Shown here in pieces: positions 33,024 through 41,935 of a DNA stretch of 64,000 nt; the stretch's first letter is position 1; the number at the start of each line of letters is the position of its first letter. Location: contig NZ_SLZG01000002.1 in assembly GCF_004341625.1 (NCBI RefSeq), positions 496,001-560,000 on the forward strand, written 5' to 3'. The notes beneath the pieces are model-generated. The model saw nothing but the letters and a program-made list of their open reading frames with translations, was not told the origin of the DNA and made no database searches. A program made the translations under genes and the position numbers. The DNA comes from Rhizobium sp. BK376 (GTDB taxonomy: Bacteria > Pseudomonadota > Alphaproteobacteria > Rhizobiales > Rhizobiaceae).

Positions 33024-34673
33024 ATGGAATCAACAGGCAAAGCGGCGGCGAAGGACTGGTGGCGCGGTGCGGTGATCTATCAGGTCTATCCGCGATCCTT
33101 CCAGGATACTGACGCCAACGGGCTTGGCGACATCAAGGGGATCACAAGACGGCTGCCGCATATCGCCTCGCTGGGGGTCGATGCGATCTGGCTTGCGCCC
33201 TTTTTCACGTCTCCCATGGCCGATATGGGCTACGACGTTTCAGATTATTGTGATGTCGATCCTATCTTCGGGACGCTGGCCGATTTCGACGAGATGCTTG
33301 TTGCGGCGCATGAACTCGGTCTCAAAGTCATCATCGACCAGGTGATTTCGCACAGTTCCGATCGTCATCCTTGGTTTGTCGAGAGCCGGTCAAGCCGGAC
33401 CAATCCGAAGGCGGACTGGTATGTCTGGGCCGATCCGAAGCCGGATGGAACGGCGCCCAACAACTGGCTGTCGATCTTCGGCGGCCCTGGCTGGGAATGG
33501 GATGGCGTGCGCCGGCAATATTACCAGCACAACTTCCTGACATCGCAGCCCGATCTCAACTTCCATAGTCGCGATGTGCAGGACGCCGTGCTTTCCGCCG
33601 TGCGATTCTGGCTCGACCGCGGCGTCGACGGTTTCCGGCTCGATACGGTGAACTATTACTTCTGCGACAAGCAGCTCCGAAGCAATCCGCCGCACGAAGC
33701 CAATGAAAGCGATGCCGGCCTCGACGCGCCCGATACCAATCCCTACGGCATGCAGAACCATCTCTACGACAAGACGCAGCCGGAAAATCTGGGCTTTCTG
33801 AAGCGTCTGCGCGCGCTGCTCGACACATATGAGAATCGCACGACGGTGGGGGAGGTCGGCGACGGTGCCCGCTCGCTGCAGACGCTGGCCGCCTATACCA
33901 GCGATGGCGACAAGCTGCATATGTGCTACACCTTCGACCTGCTCGGGCCGGAATTCACGCCGGCGCATTTCCGCAGCTGCGTCAGCGCCTTCCAGGAAAA
34001 CGTGCGCGACGGCTGGGTTTGCTGGGCTTTCTCCAACCATGACGTCAACCGCCATGTCAGCCGCTTTGCCAAGACCGAAGAAGAGCGCCCGCGCATCGCC
34101 AAGCTGGCGATCTCGCTGCTGTCGACGCTGCGCGGCTCGATCTGCCTCTATCAGGGCGAAGAGCTGGGCCTGCCGGAAGCCGATCTCGCCTTCGAAGACC
34201 TGCGCGATCCCTATGGCATCCGCTTCTGGCCGGCCTTCAAGGGCCGTGACGGATGCCGCACGCCGATGCCATGGGAAGCGGGTAGGGTGCATGCCGGCTT
34301 CACCACGGCGGAAAAATCCTGGCTGCCGGTTCCCTATCAGCACGCAGCACTTTCGGTCGACAAGCAGGAGGCGGACAATGATTCCGTGCTCCAGCACTAC
34401 CGCCACACGCTCGCTTTGAGGAAGGCGCATCCGGCGCTGATCGATGGCGACCTGACCTTCGTCAACACCAAGGAAGACGTCCTCGCCTTCACCCGCGAGA
34501 AGCACGGCGAGACCCTGCTCTTCATCTTCAACCTTGCCCGCAAGCCGGTGCAGGTGGCGCTGCCGAAGGGAATGAAGGTGAAGGAGGTCCTGCCGATGCC
34601 GGGCTTCGTGCCTGGCGCTGCGGTGGAGACGGTAAAGTTGGATGGGCTGGATGCGTTTTGTGGGCGGCTTTGA
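33024..34673 (+). CDS. aglA: alpha-glucosidase, glycoside hydrolase family 13
   Basis: 549 aa from the ATG at 33024. GH13 barrel with all conserved regions: VIIDQVISHSSDRHPWF (I), GFRLDTVNYY (II, nucleophile Asp), TVGEVGD (III, acid Glu) and FSNHDVNRH (IV). The opening WWRGAVIYQVYPRSFQDTDANG (two parts) is typical of oligo-1,6-/alpha-glucosidases and of AglA of rhizobial sucrose/trehalose uptake operons. No signal peptide, hence cytoplasmic. No aglEFGK transporter is adjacent, so the gene symbol is by similarity only. Confidence 0.85.
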   Translation: MESTGKAAAKDWWRGAVIYQVYPRSFQDTDANGLGDIKGITRRLPHIASLGVDAIWLAPFFTSPMADMGYDVSDYCDVDPIFGTLADFDEMLVAAHELGLKVIIDQVISHSSDRHPWFVESRSSRTNPKADWYVWADPKPDGTAPNNWLSIFGGPGWEWDGVRRQYYQHNFLTSQPDLNFHSRDVQDAVLSAVRFWLDRGVDGFRLDTVNYYFCDKQLRSNPPHEANESDAGLDAPDTNPYGMQNHLYDKTQPENLGFLKRLRALLDTYENRTTVGEVGDGARSLQTLAAYTSDGDKLHMCYTFDLLGPEFTPAHFRSCVSAFQENVRDGWVCWAFSNHDVNRHVSRFAKTEEERPRIAKLAISLLSTLRGSICLYQGEELGLPEADLAFEDLRDPYGIRFWPAFKGRDGCRTPMPWEAGRVHAGFTTAEKSWLPVPYQHAALSVDKQEADNDSVLQHYRHTLALRKAHPALIDGDLTFVNTKEDVLAFTREKHGETLLFIFNLARKPVQVALPKGMKVKEVLPMPGFVPGAAVETVKLDGLDAFCGRL

Positions 34674-34689
34674 CGAGGAAAGCCTTTTA

Positions 34690-34705
34690 ACATCCTATGG
34701 GATGT
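34690..34705 (+). promoter_or_regulatory. palindrome upstream of toxin-antitoxin pair
   Basis: ACATCC-TATG-GGATGT, flanked by TTTAA and TTAAA. It overlaps an upstream ATG (34697) and ends 13 bp before the preferred start at 34718. Suited to autorepression by the ribbon-helix-helix partner. Confidence 0.5.
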
Positions 34706-34717
34706 ATTAAATTGGAC

Positions 34718-35140
34718 ATGAAGCGCGTTGTTTTAGACACAAACGTGTTGACGGCCGGCTTCAGGAGCCGGAGGGGTGCGTCCTTTGCACTCTTAAACTT
34801 AATAGCCGAGGGACAGCTTACGCCGCTTGTTACGACTGCCCTCTTTCTAGAATATGAGGCGGTTCTCAAGCGACCGGAGCAGATTGCGGCTCATGGGTTT
34901 TCACCGGAACGCGTCGATCGATTGCTTTCGGCCTTTGCCACTCTCTGTGAGCCGGTTGACGTCAAGTTCCGATGGCGACCGCAATTGGCGGACCCGCAAG
35001 ACGAGCTTGTGTTGGAAGCCGCGGTGAATAGCCGTGCAGATGCTTTAGTGACATACAATATCAAGGACTTCGCGCCCGCGGCGAAGATTTTTGATCTTCT
35101 TATTCTGAGACCTGCGGCTCTATTGGACAAACCGGAATGA
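34718..35140 (+). CDS. PIN-domain putative toxin
   Basis: 140 aa from the ATG at 34718 (MKRVVLDTNVLTAG); an ATG at 34697 lies inside the palindrome. PIN nuclease fold with the acidic quartet: Asp6 in LDTNV, Glu in LFLEYEAVL, Asp in ADPQDELVLEAA and Asp in NIKDF. The family is annotated as a toxin that cleaves RNA. Its stop overlaps the start of a small DNA-binding gene (ATGA). Base use is less GC-biased than the neighbours, suggesting an acquired module. Confidence 0.85.
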   Translation: MKRVVLDTNVLTAGFRSRRGASFALLNLIAEGQLTPLVTTALFLEYEAVLKRPEQIAAHGFSPERVDRLLSAFATLCEPVDVKFRWRPQLADPQDELVLEAAVNSRADALVTYNIKDFAPAAKIFDLLILRPAALLDKPE

Positions 35141-35409
35141 GCAAAGCGACCTACCCCCTGAAGCTGCCTTTGTCGGTCAAGGAGGCAGCCGCGCGTCTTG
35201 CGAAGCAGGACGGCGTCTCGCTGAACCAGTGGATTGCATCCGCCGTGGCGCAAAAGATTGGCGCTGTAGAAACGGCGGAGATCTTTCTCAAGCGTCGGGC
35301 AGCTACTTCGCAGGAGAGCTTCGCTGATCTGCTTGGTGAGGTTTCTGACAGCGATCCGGTTGAAGGCGATGAGTTGCCCGAACATTTGCAACATGGCCGC
35401 TGGCGATAG
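35137..35409 (+). CDS. putative ribbon-helix-helix / HicB-like antitoxin
   Basis: 90 aa, coupled by a 4-bp overlap to the PIN gene. The N-terminus (TYPLKLPLSVKEAAARLAKQDG-VSLNQWIASAVAQKIG) has the beta-strand/two-helix pattern of HicB-type RHH proteins. The acidic C-terminus could occupy the PIN active site. Toxin-before-antitoxin order is less common than the reverse but known for this PIN group. Confidence 0.75.
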   Translation: MSKATYPLKLPLSVKEAAARLAKQDGVSLNQWIASAVAQKIGAVETAEIFLKRRAATSQESFADLLGEVSDSDPVEGDELPEHLQHGRWR

Positions 35410-35454
35410 AACGTACCTATGAGGGCTTGGCCAAACGTTTATTGAGGTAGGGTT

Positions 35455-36663
35455 TCAGCCAAGGTTGCTTAACCACACTTCCATCCCCTTCGCCGCTGCT
35501 CGTCCGGTCGCCATGCAGGCTGTCAGCAGATAGCCGCCCGTCGGTGCTTCCCAGTCCAGCATCTCGCCGGCCACGAAGGCGCCTGGTAGAGCCTTCAGCA
35601 TGTAGCGCTCGTCGATGCCGTTCCAGCGGATGCCGCCGGCTGATGAGATTGCCTCGTCGATCGGGCGGGGACGGAGGAGGGGGATTGGCAAGGCCTTGAT
35701 CAGGGTGGCGAGCCGGTCGGGGTTGCTCCTGTCGGCCTCGTCGGTCAATTCGCGCAGCAGAGATGCCTTGACGCCATCGATGCCGGCGCCTTTTCGCAGG
35801 CGGTTGGTGAAGCTTGCCTTGCCGTCCTGTTTGGCGAGATCATGGGAAAGGCGTTCTGCCGTGCGGCCGGGCGCAAGATCGACGACGAGTGCCGCCTTGC
35901 CGTCCTTTTCGAGCCGATCGCGCAGACTGGCGGCATGGGCGTAGACCAGGCTGCCTTCGATGCCGTGCTCGGTGATGACGAATTCGCCAGGCAGCGTGCC
36001 GGCACCCGAAGTGGCGGTCACTGATTTCAGCGGTTCGCCGGCAAAGCGCGTCCGGAAAGCCTCGGTCCATTCGATATCGAATCCGCAATTGGCAGGGCGG
36101 AAGTCGCTGATCTCGACGCCTTTCTCCTTGAGCCACGGCACCCAGGTGGCATCGGATCCCAGCCGCGGCCAGCTTGCGCCGCCGAGCGCCAATAGGATTG
36201 CATCGGCTTGAACGAGTTTTTCGCCCTTGGGCGTCTCGAAGAGGTAACCGCCTTCGGCAAAGCCGCACCAGCGATGGCGGATCTGAATGTGAACGCCCTG
36301 CGTTTCCAGCCGCCGCAGCCAGGCGCGCAGCAGCGGCGAGGCCTTCATCGCCTTCGGGAAGACGCGACCTGACGTGCCGACGAAGGTCGCCGTGCCCAGC
36401 CCTTCGGCCCAGCTTGTGAGGTCGTCGGGCGTGAAGGCGTCGAGCGCTTCGCGCAAGCGCGCGGATGCGTTGCCGAAGCGCGTCGCAAAGAGGCTGTAGT
36501 CTTCAGCATGGGTGATGTTCAGGCCGGATTTGCCCGCGAGCAGGAATTTGCGGGCGACGGTCGGCATCGCCTCATAGACGGTCACGGCATGCCCGGATTG
36601 CGACAGCGTTTCCGCCGCCATGAGGCCGGCGGGACCACCGCCGACAATCGCGATGCGCTTCAT
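35455..36663 (-). CDS. NAD(P)/FAD-dependent oxidoreductase, HI0933/BaiN-like flavoprotein
   Basis: 402 aa from the ATG at 36663 (MKRIAIVGGGPAGLMAAETL; the dinucleotide motif GGGPAG at residues 8-13). A GTG at 36684 overlapping the ade stop (GTGA) is an alternative that adds seven residues. FLLAGKSGLNITHAED, GGASWPRLGSDATW and the C-terminal GGIRWNGIDERYMLKALPGAFVAGEMLDWEAPTGGYLL (in parts) are hallmarks of the HI0933 family (TIGR03862-like). Substrate unknown; relatives include tRNA-modifying and bile-acid enzymes. Translation may be coupled to adenine deaminase. Confidence 0.85.
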   Translation of the reverse strand: MKRIAIVGGGPAGLMAAETLSQSGHAVTVYEAMPTVARKFLLAGKSGLNITHAEDYSLFATRFGNASARLREALDAFTPDDLTSWAEGLGTATFVGTSGRVFPKAMKASPLLRAWLRRLETQGVHIQIRHRWCGFAEGGYLFETPKGEKLVQADAILLALGGASWPRLGSDATWVPWLKEKGVEISDFRPANCGFDIEWTEAFRTRFAGEPLKSVTATSGAGTLPGEFVITEHGIEGSLVYAHAASLRDRLEKDGKAALVVDLAPGRTAERLSHDLAKQDGKASFTNRLRKGAGIDGVKASLLRELTDEADRSNPDRLATLIKALPIPLLRPRPIDEAISSAGGIRWNGIDERYMLKALPGAFVAGEMLDWEAPTGGYLLTACMATGRAAAKGMEVWLSNLG

Positions 36664-36680
36664 GGGATTTCGGGCGCCCG

Positions 36681-38378
36681 TCACCCGAGCAGCCTGAAAG
36701 CATCGACATCCACCATGCCCATATCTGATATTTTCAGATGCGGAATGACCGGCAGCGGCAGGAAGGCGAGCTGCAGGAAAGGTTCTTCCAGCGTTGAGCC
36801 CAGTGCGAATGCCGCCTGGCGGAGATGATGCAGCGTGTCGCGCACGCTCTCATAGGGCTCCAGGCTCATCAGACCAGCGACGGGGAGCGCGATCTCGCCG
36901 GTCACCTTGCCGTCCTCGACCACGACGAAGCCGCCCTTGATCTCGCTGAGGCGATTGGCGGCCTGAGCCATATCATCCTCGCTGACGCCGACGATGCAGA
37001 TATTGTGGCTGTCATGGCCGACCGTGGAGGCGATTGCTCCCTTTTTCAAGCCGAAGCCCTGGACAAAGCCATTCGCGTGGTTGCCGTTCTTGCCGTGACG
37101 CTCGATGACGGCGACCTTGATGATATCGCGGCCAAGATCGACGGTTGTCTGGTTCCCCTGTGCAGGCAAGCGGAAACGGCGATGTTCGGTGATGATCTTG
37201 CCGGGCATGACGCCAATGACCGAGGTCTCGCCTTCGGCGACTGGCACGCCGAAATCGGCCGCGTTGATCGTGCGGGCCTTGACGCTGTCGAGGCCGACAG
37301 GTTCGACGGGCTTGCGGGTGGAAAACAGCGCGTCGGTCACGCGGCGACCGCCGGAGAATACGATCTCGGCCTTGCAGTTTTCCAGGTTGTCGAGGACCAC
37401 GAGATCGGCGCGCCAACCGGGCGCGACGAGGCCGCGGTCGCTGAGGCCGAAGGCGCGGGCGGCGGAAATCGAGGCCGCGCGGTAGATCGCCAGCGGCTCG
37501 ACGCCCGACGCGATCGCGGTGCGGATCATATGGTCGAGATGGCCGTGTTCGGCGATGTCGAGCGGGTTCCGGTCGTCGGTACAAAGTGCTAGATAGGGAG
37601 ACAGTCGCTCGGTGATGATGGGCATCAGGGCGGCGAGGTCCTTGGAGACCGAACCTTCGCGCACCAGGATGTGCATGCCCTTGCGGATCTTTTCCAGCGC
37701 CTCTTCGGCCGTGGTGCATTCATGTTCCGTGCGGATGCCGGCGGCAAGATAGCCGTTGAGGTCCCTGCCGCGCAGCAGCGGCGCGTGGCCGTCGATATGA
37801 TCGCCATAGAAGGCGTCGAGCTTGGCGAGGCAGGTCGGATCCTTGTGGATCACGCCGGGAAAGTTCATGAATTCGGCAAGGCCGATGACTTTCTCATGGT
37901 CGCGATAGGGCAGCAGCGTCTCGATCGGCAGATCGGCGCCTGACGTCTCCAAGTGAGTTGCCGGCACACAGGAGGACAGCTGGACGCGGATGTCCATGAT
38001 CGTCTCGCGGGCGCTGTCGAGGAAGAACTCGATGCCTTCGGTGCCAAGCACGTTGGCGATCTCGTGCGGATCGCAGATGGCCGTCGTCACACCATAGGGC
38101 AGGACGCAGCGGTCGAATTCATGGGGCGTAACGAGAGAGGATTCGATATGCAGATGCGTGTCGATGAAACCCGGCACCACGATCTTGCCGGAAATGTCGA
38201 TTTCTTCGCGGCCCTCATAATCGGCACAAGTGCCGACGATCCGGTCGCCGCAAATGGCGATGTCGGAGGCCACCAGCTCGCCGGTGACCAGATCGAAGAA
38301 GCGGCCACCCTTGAGCACGATATCCGCCGGCATGCGGCCGGTGCCCTGGTCGATCAGGCGTTCAAGATGGGCGGTCAT
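36681..38378 (-). CDS. ade: adenine deaminase
   Basis: 565 aa, typical of the AdeC/YicP family. It converts adenine to hypoxanthine and ammonia. The metallo-dependent hydrolase fold has [35 protein letters not shown] and [12 protein letters not shown], giving the His and Asp ligands of the binuclear Mn/Fe site. A C-terminal domain has [17 protein letters not shown]. Hypoxanthine could feed the XDH genes elsewhere. It is upstream of the flavoprotein gene and 133 bp downstream of a RidA-like gene. Confidence 0.94.
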   Translation of the reverse strand: MTAHLERLIDQGTGRMPADIVLKGGRFFDLVTGELVASDIAICGDRIVGTCADYEGREEIDISGKIVVPGFIDTHLHIESSLVTPHEFDRCVLPYGVTTAICDPHEIANVLGTEGIEFFLDSARETIMDIRVQLSSCVPATHLETSGADLPIETLLPYRDHEKVIGLAEFMNFPGVIHKDPTCLAKLDAFYGDHIDGHAPLLRGRDLNGYLAAGIRTEHECTTAEEALEKIRKGMHILVREGSVSKDLAALMPIITERLSPYLALCTDDRNPLDIAEHGHLDHMIRTAIASGVEPLAIYRAASISAARAFGLSDRGLVAPGWRADLVVLDNLENCKAEIVFSGGRRVTDALFSTRKPVEPVGLDSVKARTINAADFGVPVAEGETSVIGVMPGKIITEHRRFRLPAQGNQTTVDLGRDIIKVAVIERHGKNGNHANGFVQGFGLKKGAIASTVGHDSHNICIVGVSEDDMAQAANRLSEIKGGFVVVEDGKVTGEIALPVAGLMSLEPYESVRDTLHHLRQAAFALGSTLEEPFLQLAFLPLPVIPHLKISDMGMVDVDAFRLLG

Positions 38379-38511
38379 GTCGCTTCTTCCTGTCCATGCG
38401 ATTCTTGCATTTTATTCGTTAAGCGGTTCCGGCTGTAGAGGGAACGATTCAGGCAGACGAAATCGAGGAAACGGGAATAATCAATGCCCCCGACGCCGCC
38501 ATTTCAGCTGC

Positions 38512-38997
38512 TCAAGGTTTGAAGGCCAGTTCTGCGGCAATAACCACGGGGCAGCGGAGTGGGGTCGCCGCAACGCCCATGGCGGTCCGCGCATGACTTG
38601 CTATACCTGGGCCGAAAAGATCCGAAAGCAGGCGCGAGCAGCTATTTATAACGTTGGTCGTGCGATCGAAGCCGGGAGCAGTGAGCACGAAACCATCGAT
38701 GCGCAACCAGGCTGTGATGCGATCCAGATCCCCGATCGCGCGCTTGACGCTTGCAAGAACGGAAAGGGTGGCCAAGCGTGCAGCGTCGGTAGCCTGCTCT
38801 GGCGTTACGTCGGCTCCAACCAACCCAAAAGGACCGACGATACTGCCATCCGGTGCCTGTGGACCGTGCCCCGAAACGTAGACCCTGTTGTCGAAGACAC
38901 GTGCCCAGGCGAAATCGATCACCACATTTGCGGGGACTTTTGCTGAATCCGGCAGATAGAGGCCCATTGATCGGATACGCTCTTCGATCACAGCCAT
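38512..38997 (-). CDS. RidA/YjgF-family protein
   Basis: 161 aa from the ATG at 38997 (GGAG 6 nt upstream); an ATG four codons earlier is possible. The RidA fold is recognisable: a VYVSGHGPQAPDGSIV strand-turn, VTPEQATDAARLATLSVLASVKRAIGDLDRI (split), the C-terminal AMGVAATPLRCPVVIAAEL. The usual catalytic Arg105-type position is replaced by hydrophobic CPV sequence, so it is probably not a classic enamine/imine deaminase. It lies between adenine deaminase and the aminotransferase. Confidence 0.82.
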   Translation of the reverse strand: MAVIEERIRSMGLYLPDSAKVPANVVIDFAWARVFDNRVYVSGHGPQAPDGSIVGPFGLVGADVTPEQATDAARLATLSVLASVKRAIGDLDRITAWLRIDGFVLTAPGFDRTTNVINSCSRLLSDLFGPGIASHARTAMGVAATPLRCPVVIAAELAFKP

Positions 38998-39066
38998 TGG
39001 GCTCTCCATTGATTGTAAAGGGTGTGTAGAAAAGGCGAAACCTTGATCGTCTCGCCTTTGCCTTCG

Positions 39067-40395
39067 TCAGATATTCTTCTGCAGAATTTCCCTAAGCTTG
39101 CCGAAGAGTTCATCGATGTGATGCTTTTCGATGATCAGCGGCGGAGAGAGGGCGATGATGTCGCCGGTCGTGCGGATCAGCAGGCCGCTTTCATAGGCCT
39201 TCAGGAAGGCGGTGAAGGCGCGTTTGGTCGGTTCGCCGGCGATCGGGTCGAGCTCGATGGCGCCGATCAGGCCGGTGTTCCTGATGTCGATGACGTTGGG
39301 GCAGTCCTTTAGCGAATGCAGGCCGTCAGCCCAGTAATCGGCGAGCTCTGCGGCGCGGGTCAGCAGGCCTTCTTCCTTATAGGTGTCGAGCGTTGCGATC
39401 GCTGCGGCCGAGGCGATCGGATTGCCCGAATAGGTATAGCCGTGCATGAACTCGATCATGTGCTCGGGGCCGTTCATGAAGGCATCGTGGATTTCGGAGG
39501 TTACGAAAACCGCGCCCATCGGGATGACGCCGTTGGTCAGGCCCTTGGCTGTCGTGATCATGTCGGGAACGACATCGTAATACTGGGCCGCGAAAGGCGC
39601 GCCGAGGCGACCGAAGCCGGTGATGACTTCGTCGAAGATCAAAAGAATGCCGTGCTTGGTGCAGATCTCGCGCAACTTCTGCAGATAGCCCTTCGGCGGG
39701 ATCAGGACGCCCGTGGAGCCTGCAACCGGCTCGACGATGACGGCGGCGATGGTCGAGGCGTCATGCAGGGTGACGATGCGCTCCAGTTCGGTTGCGATAT
39801 CGCCGCCGTGCTCGGGCTCGCCCTTCGTGAAGCGGTTCTTGTCGGGCTGGTGGGTATGCGGCATGTGGTCGACGCCCGTGAGAAGGGTGCCGAACATCTT
39901 GCGGTTCGAGACGATGCCGCCCACGGAAATGCCGCCGAAGTTGACGCCGTGATAGCCGCGCTCGCGGCCGATCAGGCGGAAGCGCGAGCCGTTGCCCTTC
40001 ACGCGATGATAGGCGAGCGCGACCTTCAGCGCAGTCTCGACCGATTCGGAGCCGGAATTGGTGTAGAGGACGTGGTTCATGCCTTCAGGCGCGATATCGA
40101 CCAGACGGTTGGCAAGCTCGAAGGCCTTGGGATGGCCAAGCTGGAAGGCGGGAGCATAGTCGAGTTCGCCAGCCTGTTCGCGGATCGCCTCGGTGATCTT
40201 TGGGCGGCAGTGGCCGGCATTCACACACCACAGGCCCGCCGTTCCGTCCAGCACCTTGCGCCCGTCATGGGTGGTGTAGTGCATATCCTTCGCGCTGACG
40301 AACAGGCGCGGCTCCTTCTTGAACTGACGGTTTGCCGTAAACGGCATCCAAAAAGCCCGCAGATCATTGGGGGTGGTATTCAAACGGTTGGACAT
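39067..40395 (-). CDS. class III omega-aminotransferase (beta-alanine:pyruvate type)
   Basis: 442 aa from the ATG at 40395 (GGGAGAACATC before it). PLP fold type I: GTAGLWCVNAGHCRP near 47-61, SGSESVETALKVALAYHR, LIFDEVITGFGRLG with the PLP-ring Asp, and TTAKGLTNGVIPMGAV with the Schiff-base Lys near 284. It resembles omega-amino acid:pyruvate aminotransferases that move amino groups from beta-alanine, putrescine-type amines or taurine to pyruvate. Exact donor not determinable. Confidence 0.9.
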   Translation of the reverse strand: MSNRLNTTPNDLRAFWMPFTANRQFKKEPRLFVSAKDMHYTTHDGRKVLDGTAGLWCVNAGHCRPKITEAIREQAGELDYAPAFQLGHPKAFELANRLVDIAPEGMNHVLYTNSGSESVETALKVALAYHRVKGNGSRFRLIGRERGYHGVNFGGISVGGIVSNRKMFGTLLTGVDHMPHTHQPDKNRFTKGEPEHGGDIATELERIVTLHDASTIAAVIVEPVAGSTGVLIPPKGYLQKLREICTKHGILLIFDEVITGFGRLGAPFAAQYYDVVPDMITTAKGLTNGVIPMGAVFVTSEIHDAFMNGPEHMIEFMHGYTYSGNPIASAAAIATLDTYKEEGLLTRAAELADYWADGLHSLKDCPNVIDIRNTGLIGAIELDPIAGEPTKRAFTAFLKAYESGLLIRTTGDIIALSPPLIIEKHHIDELFGKLREILQKNI

Positions 40396-40710
40396 GATGT
40401 TCTCCCTGGTCATTCGGTGACCATTCCCGGCCGCGGCTCAACGCGTGATTATTTATCGCCCGGTCAAATTATCAGGCGGCCGGGGGCGGTCAAGACGATG
40501 CTACGAATTATGAACCGGCCAGAAGGAACCAGCAGTGCTGACGGGCCGGTCGAGATGGGAGATCCGGCACAAGGCAATAAAGGCCGGCAGTTTTCACTGC
40601 CGGCCAAGGTCGTTATGCATGTCGTGATAAAATCGGCTCGGCCACGATTGCCGGGAAGCATTCCCAGCGATCGAAAACGTGCCTACGCTAACGTGATGTC
40701 AGCGCTATCA
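40396..40710. other. intergenic region with nolR-like gene terminator
   Basis: A 315-bp gap. It holds the perfect hairpin at 40582-40605, whose U-rich side faces the minus strand. The remainder (40440-40560 and 40610-40710) has promoter potential for the aminotransferase gene but no recognised motif, and I see no RNA gene in it. Confidence 0.5.
40582..40605 (-). terminator. rho-independent terminator of ArsR/NolR-like gene
   Basis: GGCCGGCAG and CTGCCGGCC form a perfect 9-bp stem around a 6-nt loop. On the minus strand it is followed by TTTATTG. It lies about 105 bp past the regulator stop. Confidence 0.7.
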
Positions 40711-41028
40711 TCAGGCGGCCGATTTGCTCTTTTCAGGCTCGCAATAAATGTCCTCGAGAGTCGACAGAACCTTCATTACGGATTCCGACGAACTGGAGTA
40801 GTAAATCGTTTGAGCATCCCGGCGGGTCTTTACCAGTTTCTGAGCACGAAGCTTCGAAAGGTGCTGGGAAAGGGCCGATTGGCTAAGGCCGACCTGATTG
40901 GCAAGAACACCAACCGGGACTTCACCCTTAACCAGACTGCAAAGAATCATGAGGCGCTTCGGATTCGCCATGGCAGATAATAAGGCTGCCGCCACATTGG
41001 AGTGGTCGGCCAAATTGCTAGTTTTCAT
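40711..41028 (-). CDS. nolR: ArsR-family regulator, NolR-like
   Basis: 105 aa. Winged helix-turn-helix with AMANPKRLMILCSLVKGEVPVG, VGLSQSALSQHLSKLRAQKLV and TRRDAQTIYYSSSSESVMKVL. These blocks match my memory of S. meliloti and R. leguminosarum NolR almost residue for residue. It lacks the metal-binding Cys motif of ArsR/SmtB. NolR represses nod genes and many others in response to unknown cues. The protein is slightly shorter than S. meliloti NolR at both ends, so a paralogue is possible. It lies between HugZ and an aminotransferase, with its own terminator. Confidence 0.72.
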   Translation of the reverse strand: MKTSNLADHSNVAAALLSAMANPKRLMILCSLVKGEVPVGVLANQVGLSQSALSQHLSKLRAQKLVKTRRDAQTIYYSSSSESVMKVLSTLEDIYCEPEKSKSAA

Positions 41029-41144
41029 CTTCTCAAACTTCCTAATGCGGGGGCGTACATCAGAAACGGGGAGGTTCGTTCACCGGGGAATTTACCCGAT
41101 GCTAAAAAATAGCAACACAGCCTGAAGATTGTATATACCTAAAT

Positions 41145-41894
41145 TTAAGGTATCGAGTATTCTATTTTAGATATGTATGAATTTGGCCCATTATAGACCT
41201 CCAATTGGCTGTCAAACTCATATCGGAGCATGTTTTCGCCCCAAAAAAGGTCCAAACCGGCTGCATCCAGGCCACATATTCGCCCATTTCGATGCGACTT
41301 CTGGTTCAACCTTTCCGTGATTCCTCGGACTATCAGCGGATGCTGTTCTAGTAATTCTCGCACTATGATCTCGCGGTCACCCGCGATTGCCTCGCTTGCC
41401 GCAGAGCGAATTAGGAGGTCTTCCCCGGGCAGGAAATAGGCCTTTCCAAAGCCTCCATTGAGGCTCGCTGCGAGAGGCACGAGGCGGAAAAAGCAGAAAT
41501 CCCGGAAGTCGATATAGAGCGCCGACTTGGGGTGGCGAGCCAAAAATCGTCCACGAAGGCGTGCATGAAGCGCGCTGTCATGGTTAACTTTTTCTGCCTG
41601 GCATTGCACACTCAATCGCGGATGCGCCAGCGGGTCTCCCTTGCCGGGTTCACCGGCGAGAAGCGAGGCGTGCGGATCGGCCAGGAGCGCTTTCGTATGC
41701 GCCGAAAGCGCCGATACGAGAATCACGGGTACGCCGTCGATATCGGTCCCCACCAGGGTGCGGCTGACGGAAGGAAAGCCGCTGTCGGGCTCGATGACGG
41801 CAAGAGGGGCATGCTGCGTCGAACGTAAAAGGATGCGCGCGAGCCTGCGCGCCTCCTCGTCCGTCTCCCGCAATACCGACGGTCTCTCGTTCAT
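41145..41894 (-). CDS. HugZ-family heme-utilisation / pyridoxamine-oxidase-like protein
   Basis: 249 aa. An N-terminal split-barrel FMN-binding domain (GFPSVSRTLVGTDIDGVPVILVSALSAHTKALLADPHASLL, in parts, about 38-80). A C-terminal DUF2470-like part has NGRICGLDAAGLDLFWG. HugZ proteins bind heme and help its degradation. It lies 42 bp downstream of choV on the same strand and could be co-transcribed with the choline genes. The 3' end is AT-richer than the rest. A general PNPOx-like role is the alternative. Confidence 0.8.
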   Translation of the reverse strand: MNERPSVLRETDEEARRLARILLRSTQHAPLAVIEPDSGFPSVSRTLVGTDIDGVPVILVSALSAHTKALLADPHASLLAGEPGKGDPLAHPRLSVQCQAEKVNHDSALHARLRGRFLARHPKSALYIDFRDFCFFRLVPLAASLNGGFGKAYFLPGEDLLIRSAASEAIAGDREIIVRELLEQHPLIVRGITERLNQKSHRNGRICGLDAAGLDLFWGENMLRYEFDSQLEVYNGPNSYISKIEYSIP

Positions 41895-41935
41895 TATAGT
41901 CTCCAGTGCCTCGCCCGGGCGGCGAGGCGGATGGA

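Noticed and set aside
39316..40980. Plus-strand ORF (554 codons) opposite the aminotransferase gene
   Set aside because: Antisense shadow of a clear class III aminotransferase; composition is Asp/Gly/Arg-rich as expected of a mirror frame.
41166..41181. NolR-box-like sequence (TTTAG-N9-AA)
   Set aside because: It fits the loose consensus but lies in the 3' end of the HugZ-like gene, about 140 bp before nolR, in AT-rich DNA where such a short motif is expected by chance.
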